Shown here piece after piece: positions 49,394-61,197 of a stretch of DNA of 64,000 nt (its first letter is position 1; each line of letters opens with the position of its first letter). A program made the position numbers and the translations under genes. The notes below the pieces were generated by a model that did not search any database, was not told where the DNA came from, and worked only from the letters and a program-made list of their open reading frames with translations. This stretch comes from Sipunculus nudus (lineage: Eukaryota > Annelida > Sipuncula > Golfingiida > Sipunculidae). The stretch is taken from contig CM049312.1 in assembly GCA_026874595.1 (NCBI GenBank), forward strand, positions 31,939,956-32,003,955, read 5' to 3'.

Positions 49394-49418
49394 CTGTGTT
49401 GCCTGGCAGGTAGCTCAT
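49394..49418 (-). CDS. Possible extra SVOP-like first exon (weak)
   Basis: A 25-nt stretch encoding MSYLPGNT plus one base, again phase 1, followed by a good donor (CAG then GTGAGTT). It sits in a local GC-rich island (about 49,390-49,640), but I see no clear TATA box and the leader contains upstream ATGs. One such match by chance is quite possible in 25 kb. Confidence 0.2.
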
Positions 49419-49639
49419 TTTCTGTTATTGTCTCGGTTACCCAGCATCGGTGGTGGTAATCCATACTTGAACACAGATACGAATAGTGTAGGTGGGTAAC
49501 TGAGAGAGTCGTTTTCTCATCCAGGACACACCCAGTTTAAAGCTCACTCAACTGTGACCTCACTGGCAGACAGACAGGGGTGCACTTGTGTGTATTTAAA
49601 ATGTCTGGGACCCGACCTGCGTGCATAATTAGATCTGGA

Positions 49640-52115
49640 TCAGAGCCAAAGTAACCGGAACTTTAATATACCTATAGGAGCATATTATTGTTGCGGTAGC
49701 TCTGTGAAGAGACATAAACAAGTATTTTTTAACCATAACCTCAACTGAAACATTGAGTCAGGGACTTGTTTTGAATGTTCTTTTGGAACACCTGGCAAAC
49801 ATCATGGTGCCAAGGCCTGCTTTTGAATGAGATATTTGAACAACTTGCAAGCATGGTTGTGTCAAGGACTTGTTTTTGATGAGACATTTGATCAAGTCAC
49901 AAATATTGTGACTGACATAAAACTTAATAAAAGTATGTTGAATGATGGTAGCATAGACTATAACTGTGCAACCATTTACAAGATACAACTGCATTATATG
50001 AAAATGGAGTTGTGAAATACCTTTATTCTCTGCAGTGAATAATTGGAATTCATTTTCAATGAAACATAAATATATGTTATCCAGTTTGTCAGTAAAAATA
50101 AAAATTTACAGAAAGATCTGCAAAGTACCCTCAGCAGTAACACTGATAACTATTCATGCACTATTATAAAATGTAAGAGACCATCCATCCACAGAAACCC
50201 CAATGTTTAATTGCTTTCTCTGAGCTCATTCCCAGAACCCTTTATGTCGGCAATGCAACTAATATACACAAAAACAAAACAGGAACTGAATAAACTATTC
50301 AATTTGGTTATTTAATTGTATATTATATAAAGTATGAAATAATGAAATAATTTATTTTTTCCCTTTGAAAGAACTGAAGTTAATACTCTGAACATGTATT
50401 TTGCTCAACCATTTGAACATCATTTTATTCTAGAGATATTTACCATTAGGAAACAAGCCATATTGCAGTAAGAATTCTTAGCATTCATTGCATATACCTC
50501 TGTTGTTTTAATTAATTTTCATATGATCACTCACATTTTCCTTTAATAAATGATTCCTTCAGACCCATTTCTTTTTCAGAACAAAATTCTTCCACCAGGT
50601 GTCACTTTGAGACAAAATGTTATCATGCTTCCACAACCTTTACTAGATCAACTTATACACCAAAAGAAAAATATTTTGCACATATATAAACAAGGTTTTA
50701 TTGAAATAAGTCTAATAAGTTTGAAATATTCTGTCATAGGTACATAAACATTCACAACATTATGTGTATTATCTCACACTATTATAACTAAAAAATGGCT
50801 GAATATAAAACTTTCCAAGCAAATATATCCTGACAAAAGGACTTACTATCTCAACATCATCTGTTTTATATTCTCTTTTGGTTCTGTGTGTGAGTAAATA
50901 CAGTCTACATGTGTCTGTGGTTCAATGATGCACTTGCTTGACAACACCAAAACAAATATGAAACAAGAAACAACATTGATCAGACATTGGAAGCTTGAAA
51001 AATCTTGATTTGTAAAGTTGCCTTAATTGGTACAGCTGCCAGGTTGCCTGTGTATTATTTTTGTTTTGTGACACTGATGGTGCCCAGTGTTTAGTATATC
51101 TCCACTTGTGTACAGGAGTAAGCAATCAATATTAGTATGAAATATAGCCAAATATTTAGTCATGGCTTTAGGAATGAGGGGTTAAGCATCTCTGACACTC
51201 CAAATCTCTTACTGACGCTCGGTTCTGAGGGTCCAAGCGTCCAATGGGAAACACAAATTTCTGGCTTAAGGACCTTGTATCAGTCAATGACCATTACTGG
51301 CTGCCTCAAATGAACCAATTAGTGGTGGAAACAAAGTGATGATAACTGAGCTTACATTTAGCTATACGCATATATTCATTTAATGACATTGTTTCTAATC
51401 ATATAATGATATGACAATTACATTCAGTTTTTACAAAACCCTTCACAATTTGGCACATATCATCTCCCCTTGGGATGCTCTGAACTCAGATGGGTGTCAG
51501 GAGGGTCCCAGACTCTTCAAATTTTTTCACTATTGAAAACCTTGCCATCACATTTTAATGAGACAACATAATACTTCATTTATATTTAGCATACGTGGTA
51601 TAGCCAATAATTTGTGCACAAACAGAAAAACAGATAAATGTATATGACTGAATCAACACACAGATGAACAGACAGACACAGGTGCAAATGTAACCTAGAG
51701 CTGTCAAACATTGTCTGTAGAGGTACCTTACCTCCATAGTGTATAGATTACGATCATACAGAAATAATTGCCGATATTCACGGCATCCAGTTTGACCAAC
51801 TTAATAATGCTGATTGACGCAAATTATCCTTGGCGGCCCTGAGGTTTCTGAAAACACTTGTACCCTTATATAAGATAGCCCCCCTTCTTGGCCAAATATT
51901 TTAAAGATAAAATTTATCACTGGTATACAAGTAAATGCGGTAGCAATGTGGACCTGCATGATGGTGTGTTTCCCTATGAATCTGCATGATCAGCAGAAAG
52001 TTGTGCCACCTAGGGAAAGAAGAAACATGAAACACAGCTCTGGTCTAATGATAACCAAGAAAGAATAAAAATTATATTGCTGATTTTATAACATAACTGT
52101 AAATCAATCTAGAGT
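49640..52115. other. Intron 1 segment, repeat fragments only
   Basis: Contains a fragment related to 41.0-41.6 kb (near 50,875) and a CAGACAGACACAGG tail repeat (51,665-51,740). No gene seen. Confidence 0.45.
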
Positions 52116-52123
52116 TTTCCTAC

Positions 52124-52252
52124 CTTCATCTTCAGCAGACAATAGACCCCGTGACACCTCCCATTCATTATCAGCATACGCTGCCAGCTTCTGGTTTTCC
52201 CAGCTCATCTTGTTCATGCAGGACTGTAGTTACCACCCCCTTCTCCTGTCAT
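52124..52252 (-). CDS. SVOP: SVOP-like, exon with distal start codon
   Basis: The exon seems to start after a TTATTCTTCAG acceptor at 52,253, so it is probably the second exon of a transcript begun near 57.04 kb. The main ATG at 52,217 opens MNKMSWENQKLAAYADNEW through SAEDE (31 residues plus one base, phase 1 out). The donor is AAG followed by GTAGGA. The leader holds a 12-codon uORF (52,252 down) whose TGA overlaps the main ATG as ATGA, a layout that favours reinitiation. The acidic end joins ESEDD of the common exon without a break, which gives 549 residues in total. Confidence 0.75.
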
Positions 52253-52259
52253 CTGAAGA

Positions 52260-54990
52260 ATAATTAAATATTATTTATCATTTATTTATTATACAATAAA
52301 TAATTTATTAAATATTATGATTATAATCAATATATTGATGATGAATATATAAGCATATTAATAATTAAATATAAATATTATCAATTACTATATATACATC
52401 ATCCTAACTAATTTTTTCAATTAAAGATGCAATTCAATGAGTAACAGACAGGTGGTCATTACAATTACAATTGTAATTACTTTAAAATTGTACTATTACA
52501 GTTATGATTACAATTACAAATAAAAGTAATGGATACAGATCAGATGAAGTAAGATGTCTGTTAGTGTAGGTCCCTCAACATCGAATTATATTAAATGGAC
52601 AAATGAGTTCATAATTACATCATAACAAAACCAAAATGTAACACTCATGTTCAAAAGTTTTGTGTAGCTACAAAATATATATATCTATCAGCAACCTAGA
52701 TACATGATTATTTCAAATGTCCTTTTAAAATTTTTTTTGAAAAGGATATTTTTATTGTACTCAAACTCAGACTTGGACTCAGTTTCTAAAAAACTCAAGA
52801 CTAGTATGAGTCCAAGTCCTTGAGGATGAGTCTGAGACCTATATGCCCGAGTCCAAGTCTAGCTGGACTCTGACTTGCAATTGGACACAACTGTTGTGGA
52901 CTCAACCACATCACTGGCTGCCTTACTATACAATGGAATAAACAACATTAATGTTACCAAGATTTTCTCATTTTTCTTCAACTGCCACACAATGAATCCT
53001 AATGTGACATGCAGTTAAATGTGAATCTCTGAAACTCAACATTTATTGATATTTTTTATTATTCATCAATAGTGTGACATCAAATCCTGCTGGGATTTTT
53101 GTCCATTAACTTGGTCATACCCATTACTGTCCTTCCATTGGGGCTAATATACAACCACTGAGGTGTCTGTATTTACTGTATTATAAGGCTCCACAGTGCT
53201 ATTTTTAGTAACAGAACCTCTCGAGGCTACACTCCTCCTGCAGCAGTTATACACTGCAGTCGTCCAAGATCTCCTTTCCTGTAACCGCTGCTTTGTATGG
53301 CACGGTTCTCTGGGCTGGAACACCAGGGTGCACTCAGAGCACAAAATTGTAATCAGACCACTGAAAGCATTGTATTGCATTGTGCATCCAGCCCAAACTT
53401 TCAACATGTGACCACCCACTCTCTTTGGTTTGATTACACCGGGACACAAGCTCTCATTGGTCTGATTCTTGACCCGATGCCAGAATGTGTGCTATCAAAC
53501 CAAGGACAGCAGGTGTCGCATGTTTAAAATCTTGAGGCTAGCTGTTCTTAGCATTTTTGCGTACTACTATGTAGATCACACCAAAAGCAGATGACAGGAG
53601 ATCAGACCAGACTTTAATCAGGTCAGCTCATTTTGTGGAATTTAATTAGCAACCAGACAGCTAGTCCAGGACCACTCCAGAACCACCCTGAGCAATCCGT
53701 AGTGGTCCCTTCGAGTCAGTTCTGTTTGCAGCCTTTTAAGGCTTACCCTTATGGAAAGCCAGTTTATTGATACAAATCAATACATATTACAATTATTAAT
53801 AATGCATCTGTCCTTGAAGATTCCCTTAAGGAACCATATTTATATACAGGAGGAGGTATTTTGTACAAGGAAAACACAAGTTTTTTTAGCTGTAGCTATG
53901 AAGAATGTAAGTGCTTAGGTTGAGAAATTTACTGACCTTATGGAATCTCCATGGACAGGATCCAATATACATATTTTCACATTGATTTTTATTAGTACAC
54001 AGATGTTCGTACAAAAACACACGTGAGCAGACAAAGTTGATAAAAGTGGTCACATATCATAGTAGAGTTTTTCATTCATTTTTGCCCCAACATACTCCAG
54101 GCTGATGATTAATCCATACAGATGATTAATCCAGAAGAATTGACCTCACCACCAGAGCCCTTATGCCCCACCCTTTTGACCTAATTATTATAATGAGCCC
54201 CAAAACACAAAAGGTCTTCCTTGCGACAGCTGTTTACATGCAATAATGACGTCACAAAGGTCAATGACGTAGACGCTGCATTGACTGACGTCATCATCTG
54301 GAATTGCTGCACTGATGAATATATAGCAGTCATTCTTGCAATATTTTGAATTATTTGTCTCATACAATTTACGTACCATGCAGGTAAGACTTATTATTCA
54401 CTTGGTAGTCGGAGGAATGGCTCCTGCAACCTTTGGCCTAAAACTTTTGATACTTATTATAAAAAAAAAATATCCTAGAAAACATGCCGACATGGGTACT
54501 GGTACACTCCACATGTGTTCTGTTTGGGAGAGGTCTCCCAAATTATGCAAATTTTATTATGGTGAGGTCAAGTCATGGTGTACAGTAATATAGGCCACCT
54601 GATTGGCTGCATGGAACAGTTATGCTAATGATTATTCATTACATGATTATGCTATTAAGGTCACGTAAAGTTCATGGTGAGGTCAATTCTATGAATACTA
54701 GAGAAGCTGATGCTAACAGAGACACAAATTTGTAAATGACTTTGCTTTCTGTGAAGAGAACATTCGTGATTTGGTTTATGCAGAGTGCTATGAGATTTTA
54801 AATGCAAATTCACTGATCATGTGTCTCAGTTTGTTATCATTTGGCATACCTTCAGGTATACAATAAAGTAAGGAATATAATTCTTGAGCAAATGAAATAA
54901 TTTAATCCATCTATTTTTTGGTACATGTCCTAGCAGGAGATACCCTGGGAAAAGATATTTTTTAAACAGAATTTATTTTATAATACTAAA
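52260..54990. other. Distal first intron, repeat fragments only
   Basis: Holds the 53.2-53.4-kb dispersed repeat. No supported exon. Confidence 0.45.
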
Positions 54991-55004
54991 GGTCTCTATT
55001 AGGC

Positions 55005-55312
55005 CAAATACAGACCTTCATGTTATAAAGGTCTATAATATGAAGAAATTACAGCCGTTTATAAAACTTAGGGTCTGGAGTATAAACCAAATACAGACCT
55101 TTACATTATTAAAGGGCTACAGAATAAGTCAAATACAGACCTATATAATCCCCAAGTTCTATTGTATAAACCAAATACAGACCTTTATATTCCTGAAGTT
55201 CTACAGTATAAGCCATATACAGACCTTTATAAAACTTAAGGTCTGAATTATAAGGCAAATACAAGCCTTTATAAAATGAAAGGTTTGTATTTAAGACAAA
55301 TTACAACAACCT
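55005..55312 (+). repeat. 42-bp minisatellite, left part
   Basis: Copies of a 42-bp unit with TACAGACCTTTATA at 55,093, 55,135, 55,177, 55,219 and 55,261. It is interrupted by the element that follows and resumes at 56,046-56,145. The open frame 55,040-55,246 is its translation. Confidence 0.88.
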
Positions 55313-56045
55313 TTATAAAACTAGAATATGGGTAGTCGACAAGCGACTACGTGTATCTGCCAAAATCAGAGTGCAACAGGTGAAGTGAGGCATGGATTGA
55401 GTGGCAAGGAGAAATAGAGTGAGGTGTGTTGCATATTAGCATGGATGTGTGCAGCTAAAATGTGTATGTAGGTGGGGCCACCTGCAAAAAAAATCAAGAA
55501 AGCTAACCAAGATGTATAAAAATGCAAAATTTTAGGCAGATTAAACCACTACTGAGATATGAGTGATTTTAGCCCACGGCAGACAAACAGACAGACGCTG
55601 TGCAAAAATGGTTGCAGGTGGCGAGACCAGTTTTGCGTATGATAAAGAGCTATGCGAGATCTATACACATGCAAAATTTTGGCCCAATCGGTCAAACGGT
55701 TCCCAAGATACGAGCTTGGATGTCTGAAGCGTAAACTAGCATGTAGGTGGCGCCACCTGTCATAAAATCAAGAAAACTGTCTAGGATGTACAAACATGTG
55801 AAATTTTGGCAGATACGTCAAACCACTGCCATGATATGAGTGATATTATCCAGACAAACAGACGGACACTGTGCAAAAATTGTTGCAGGTGGCGCCACAA
55901 AATTTTGGCCCAATCTGTCAAACGGTTCCTGAGATATGAGCTTGGATGCCTGCAGCGTGAACGTGAATGTAGGTGGCGCCACCTGTCATAAAATCAAAAA
56001 AGCTATCCAGGCTGTATTCGCATGCTGAATTTCAAGTGAATTAGT
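55313..56045 (+). mobile_element. Tandem-repeat element with inverted ends, copy 2 (3' truncated)
   Basis: The left end matches copy 1 from the ATAAAACTAGAATATGG segment on. It has a 7-bp GTAGTCG/CGACTAC hairpin (55,332-55,350), then GGTGGCGCCACC units (55,746, 55,890, 55,972). It lacks the right terminal hairpin of copy 1. It sits inside the 42-bp minisatellite. Confidence 0.75.
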
Positions 56046-56145
56046 GAAACTTTTATAAAAACTAAAGGTCTGCATTATAAGCCAAATATAGACCTTTATA
56101 AAAACTATAGGTCTGTATTATAAGCAAAATAAAGGCCTTTAGTAA
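56046..56145 (+). repeat. 42-bp minisatellite, right part
   Basis: Two more units of the array at 55.0-55.3 kb, continuing after the inserted element. Confidence 0.8.
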
Positions 56146-56983
56146 GCTGCAGAACAACTTAGAAATGCACACAGAAGCATATACACACACACACACAAAC
56201 TCCACTGTACTTTAGGGTGTAACAATGCACTGAAGATTCCATGCATTGAGTTGCAAGCCCTTGATTAAATTTTAGTCGATTATCAGCCTCCAAATTTCAT
56301 TTGATTATTTTGTATACATTTACCATCCAGAAGTCCACTGTAAGCTCTCAGATTGAATGAAGCAGTTACAACATCTTTATAGTGTATGTGCCCTAAATAA
56401 ACCTTTTATAATTTTTGCTGGCAAAGTATTTACGTTTACTTTTTTTAAAGTCTTAAATTATTTCTTATGTCAGAACTCACTTAATCTAGATGAATTGATT
56501 CTATGAGCCCTCATGAATCACAGGCCTACTGTACACGTATCCACAATAGTTATATTGTGATGTGGTACAACTGGTCCAATGACTCAATTGAGTCATTGAT
56601 TCCCAAGTGACATATTTGTGTACATTCTTGGTCTAGCAAACCGTAATGCATAACAACTAACCAATATGCCCCTTGCTCACCCAATAGATTATAAAATGAG
56701 TTACAAAATGGTAGTTTCCAGTCAGTATGTCATACACAGAACTCTTTCCACCAACAACAGCATACATATCATGTCTGACCACTGTTATCGAGTAAAGAGT
56801 TTATTAACAACCAACAATATAATCTGATTACCAGGTTTAATGTACAAAATCAGGAGTACAATCCACATGCAGGTCTTATAAGTTTGGAAACTGACTATCC
56901 CACATGCAATGTAAAAATTTCTCTTCAAGTTTCATAGATGAACGTATCACATTTTATAGTCACCTTTAATAAGTCTTACTTAC

Positions 56984-57040
56984 CACTTAACTCAGGTGTA
57001 CCAGAGCCTGCTCACTGAACTAACACCGCGTTCCTACCTT
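56984..57040 (-). other. Probable non-coding first exon of SVOP-like gene (distal)
   Basis: A consensus-like donor (GTG followed by GTAAGTAAG) at 56,983 ends a short segment that begins about 30 bases downstream of a TATA box. It contains one short uORF of nine codons and no useful coding frame. It would splice to the acceptor at 52,253. The exact start site is a guess from TATA spacing. Confidence 0.45.
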
Positions 57041-57065
57041 GACATACATTTTTGTTGTTCTCTTG

Positions 57066-57073
57066 TATTTATA
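57066..57073 (-). promoter_or_regulatory. TATA box, distal SVOP promoter
   Basis: TATAAATA on the minus strand in a small GC-richer patch, about 85 bases upstream of the strong donor at 56,983. Confidence 0.45.
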
Positions 57074-57209
57074 CACGTCGAGGTGGGGATGATGATGTGC
57101 ATGTTTTATAAGTGATGTATACAAAACTCTTTTGCCTTTTGTCAGTTAGCCAGCTGTAACACCTACCAGCAGAAGTTACATCAACTCATCTGACAGCAAT
57201 AATATATGG

Positions 57210-57350
57210 ATACAGTAAAACCTGTGTTATATGACCACCCACGGAACTGGTCAGATTTGGTTTTAATTCACCAGTGGTCTTATTACACAAGTCAGTTATA
57301 ACCAATGTGAATGCTTTCAGTTCACACAAGGGTGATCTTAATAGACAGGT

Positions 57351-57355
<5 letters not shown>
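57210..57355 (+). mobile_element. Short CAGTAAAACCTGT-type MITE
   Basis: Starts CAGTAAAACCTGTGTTATAT and ends TAGACAGGTTCTG, like the copy at 21.06 kb. It runs directly into an (AT)n array. Confidence 0.6.
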
Positions 57356-57444
<89 letters not shown>

Positions 57445-57540
57445 TATATATGTCAAGGCCCAGGTCTGGATCTGGACCAATCGCTGATCGGTCCAGACCA
57501 GATCCCGATTAGGATTTTGTCTGGCCTAAACCCTGATCAT
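57356..57540 (-). repeat. (AT)n with GGTCTGGACC palindromic repeat, copy 2 (inverted)
   Basis: About 85 bases of AT followed by the reverse complement of the 33.8-kb repeat, including GATCAGGGTTTAGGCC and GGTCTGGACC. Confidence 0.8.
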
Positions 57541-57836
57541 TAACTTTTAGGAAAGAGATGGAGTTCCTGTCTAACCTTATCAAGGTTCAGGTCAGCCCAG
57601 ACCTAGATTCAGAGCATGCTTATATCTGGTGTCTGAAATTATAACTTTTTTTTTTTTTTATTTCAAAACAATACAGATACACAAAAACATATAATGATAC
57701 ACAAAAACATGTAATGATACAGTACAAAAGAACAACAAATGGCACTGCACACGGACAAGATACATAATAGTATATTCTTACAACAAGAGTTCAATATATG
57801 ATATTTTTATCATGCAGAGTAGAGTAACATTTATAA

Positions 57837-60045
57837 TCAATCATCTACACTCAGAAAGCTATTCAATCTGTTCCATAATGAATTGTGTTGAACAAGTTTC
57901 CCTTTATGAATTGCTACTTGTCTCTCAATAGTATAGTATAATTTTATATGTTTAACAGCATCATTTAGAGACAAAGGGTATTCTTTACATCTTGCTACAT
58001 AAATATAATATTTTATCAACAGGATAATTTTGTCTAACAATTTATCAGAACTTACATTGAACAGTATTATATCTCTAGCATATATCATGGGCAAGTTTAA
58101 GGTGTCTAACCATATAAATATTTCCGACCATAGCTTTTTAACTTTAGAGCATTCACAGAATAAATGTATCAGTGTTTCTTTTTCTTGCTTACAGAAGGTA
58201 CATATGTCATATTCTTTTAAACCCATCTTTACCAAAGATTTGTTTGACGTTAAGATTCTATGTAGAATTTTAAACTGGAAGTACCTTAATTTTACAGATA
58301 TAGTGGTTGAATAAAGATTTTTAAATGCCTCAAATACACTTTTTTTATCACATTCTGGTACATTTTGTTGCCATTTTAGAAAAGTATTTTCTGGGTGTAC
58401 AAACTTCTGTTTAACAAGTTCAGCATCTATAAATTTTACTGGTTTCACCACTAATAATAGTTTATCAATCTTATACATATATACTATGGATTCATTACTG
58501 TTTCCTTTAATTTCTCTTTTCCATCTAATTGGGACTGCATGTAATATGCTATTGTATGTCATTGTATTGATTTGATGCCCATAGTTCTGTCGCATTTCTT
58601 GCAGAGTATAAAATTTATAAGAATTACTCACTTTTTTAGTTAAATGGTGAACATATTTTATACCAGCATCATACCATTTTCTATAAAATACAATTTTACC
58701 ATTTATTTTAAGATTAGAGTTAAACCACAAGGATTGGTTCAAGAATTCATTTACGGTTTCAGGATCATTAAAATTATATTTACACCATTCTTGAATAATT
58801 TCTTTCCAAAAAAGATTGACCCCTTTCAGCACTAATGTTTGGTTTACATCTTCAATTTTTAAGTTACATGTGAAAAGATACTCAGTCAAATTATTCAAGC
58901 TACAATTAACCAATTGTCTCCATCCTTGTTCCAAACTGGAAGCGAGACATCTATTAATCCATGCCAGTTTTGTAGCTTGTAGTTTAGACCAGATATCTAT
59001 CATTTCTAGACCACCTGCATCCTTTGGTGCTATTAAAATATTTTGTTTGATTTTATCAATTTTACTGTTCCATATAAAATTAAAGAGGGTAACTTCTATT
59101 TCTTTCAGGAATGAAGCAGGTGGATTTGGTAGAACTGAGAATTGATATTGTAGCTGAGAGATTAATTCTGATTTAATCACTGTTATTTTCCCCAAAGGTG
59201 TTAACTGTCTTTTTGCCCATATATCAATTAAATTCTTAATTTTTTCTAATGTAGGTCTGAAATTCAGGTCACATAGATTTTCTAATTTATTGTTGATTTG
59301 AATACCAAGAATTGTAACTGGTCCTGTGCTCCATTGTAGACCCATTTTAATTATTTGGTCTTTACCATATGTATGATTTCCTATTGGCATAACTACTGTT
59401 TTTTCAATATTAATTTTTAATCCACTTAATTTCTGAAATTTTTTAAAATCTTCAATCACTTCTTTCATTACCATGTGGCCTCCCCTTAAAAACAAAGTTG
59501 TGTCATCTGCGTATTGGTAGATCACATGTTTTTCATTATTTATTTCAATTCCTTTAATATTGATATTGTCTCTGATCCTGTTAGCCAAAAGTACTGCTGA
59601 AATGATATATAGATAAGGTGATAATGGACAGCCTTGTCGCACTCCTCTACCTAATTTAAAAAAACTAGATATCCATCCATTATTTATGACACATGATGAA
59701 ATATCCTTATAAAAAATTTCAATCCACTTGCAAAAAGTGTCTCCAAAATTATAGAATTTCAATACTTTTTTGATAAAAGGCCATTCTAAAAAATCGAAAG
59801 CCTTTTCAAAATCGATTTGCATTAAATTGGCTTTGATTTTATTTTTACCACAGTAGCTAAATAAACTATAAATTCTACTATGATTTTCACCTATATATCT
59901 GTTTTGTAAAAATCCAGTTTGGTCAGGATGAATTAATATTTGAAGTATTTTTTTCAGTCTGTTAGCCATACATTTAGTTATTAATTTATAGTCAACATTA
60001 AGAAGTGATATTGGCCTCCAATTCTTTAGTACTAAGGGATCTTTG
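57837..60045 (-). pseudogene. LINE reverse transcriptase part
   Basis: The frame runs 710 codons from an internal Met at 59,969, and the same frame continues upstream to about 60,045 with RPISLLN and YKLITK motifs, so the Met is not a true start. The reverse transcriptase has DFEKAFD (53-59), RQGCPLSP (111-118) and the catalytic YADD (153-156), all intact. The C-terminus carries a CCHC knuckle (C590, C593, H602, C605) typical of L1/Tx1 elements. It copies element RNA at the nicked target. This portion has no stops, so the copy is fairly young. The frameshift just upstream separates it from the endonuclease. Confidence 0.93.
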
Positions 60046-61197
60046 GACTTTTTTAGGAATTAATGTAATTATACCTTGTCGCTGGGAGATATTTAATTTT
60101 CCGGTTTCAAAGGAGTGTTTATAAGCTGCTATTAAATCTTCTTTAATGTCTTCCCAAAAAAATTTATAAAATTCTACTGTTAGACCGTCAGTACCTGGTG
60201 TTTTACCATTTTTAAAAGATTTCAAACATTCATTAAGTTCTTTTTCACTTAAAACGTTATCGCAAAAATTTATATCTTCTTCTGATAATATTTTTGATGG
60301 TTTATTAAAAAACTCACCATACTGACTTTCATCAGGTGTCAAGTTAGCTGAAGTATATATTTTTTCATAAAAATGTTGTGCTTCCTGTAAGATATCTTTC
60401 GGTTCAGTCATATATTTATCCTCAGATTTTAATTTAGTTATAGTTTTATTGTTATACAGTCTTTTTTCAAGATTTAGAAAGTATTTGGATGGTTTTTCGC
60501 CATCCATATGCCATTTTGCTTTGCATCGAAACATTGCACTCTTTGTTTTTTCTTGTACAATATTCTCTATCTCTGATTTTTTTTCTTTAATCTCTTCAAT
60601 TATTTTTTCATCTGGGTTGCGTGAATATTGTTCTTCTAAGTAATTTAATTCATTTTCAACTTCCTGTAGTAATGTCCTTCTCTTTTTATTTATTGTAAAT
60701 GAGTGCGCTATTGTTGCCCCTCTTATCTTGCATTTTATAACATCCCACAGTAATGCTGGGTCTGTGTTTTCATTATATTCTTTTGTCTCTCTAATAGTTT
60801 CTTTTATTAATTTAATATAATCTTTATTGTATAAATGTTGGGCATTGAATTTCCAGAAACCTGGTCCCCTTTTATGAAGATTCAGATCTAGTAAAATCAT
60901 GACTGTAGACTGGTCGGTTTTAAAACCGGGTACAATCTCTGTTTTTTGTACAATTCCTTTGAGGCATAACAACGGTTTAGGTTTTAATCTTTTCCAGGTG
61001 TACTGCACTTCCTGAGGGTGAAAATCTCGCCAGATATCTATCAGATCTAAGTTTTTTAACCATGTGTTTATTAATTCGTTGGATTTAGAATGAGTCTGTG
61101 GGTTACCCCCCTTTTTGTCTTTCTCTATATTAAGTACTAGATTAAAATCACCCCCTAATATTCTATTATCGTTTGGTAGAGTTTCGATAATTTCCAT
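59998..61197 (-). pseudogene. LINE endonuclease C-terminal half and linker
   Basis: A 399-codon frame starting within the endonuclease. GGDFN (15-19) and YTWKR (66-70) are kept. At 95-96 the sequence is TDQS where the AP-endonuclease family has a DHS-type triad, so the catalytic His is replaced by Gln (CAG at 60,910-60,912). The stretch between YTWKR and this site is short and lacks the expected RLDYF-like motif, which suggests an in-frame loss of about 15 residues. The HKRGPGFWKFN block and coiled linker (KTPGTDGLTVEFYK) follow. It ends at a frameshift before the reverse transcriptase. Confidence 0.88.

Larger units (their letters stand above)
3252..57040 (-). other. SVOP: SVOP-like transporter gene, whole locus
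   Basis: This is a multi-exon minus-strand gene for a synaptic vesicle 2-related protein, a major facilitator superfamily transporter related to SV2 and organic ion transporters. Known SVOP sits in synaptic vesicle membranes; its substrate is unsettled. Fourteen coding exons (52,217 to 3,252) join in frame to 549 residues, against about 548 in vertebrate SVOP. Family marks are the ATDALEMLLLS first helix, a motif A loop (G123 to R131), PESAR at 241-245, a cysteine-bearing luminal loop (C330, C346, C348), a second motif A-like loop (D378 to R383), YTSEVYP around 430-436 and PIET at 492-495. All introns are GT-AG. The introns are packed with repeats. The first intron is about 28 kb and holds alternative first exons. 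The family call is very secure. SVOP is favoured over SVOPL on overall similarity, and only a tree could settle that. Confidence 0.93.

Noticed and set aside
51722-51760. Donor-like GAG then GTAAGG on the minus strand
   Set aside because: The ATG before it is in phase 0, and the sequence belongs to a dispersed repeat tail.
55040-55246. 68-codon frame with 14-residue repeats
   Set aside because: Translation of the 42-bp minisatellite.
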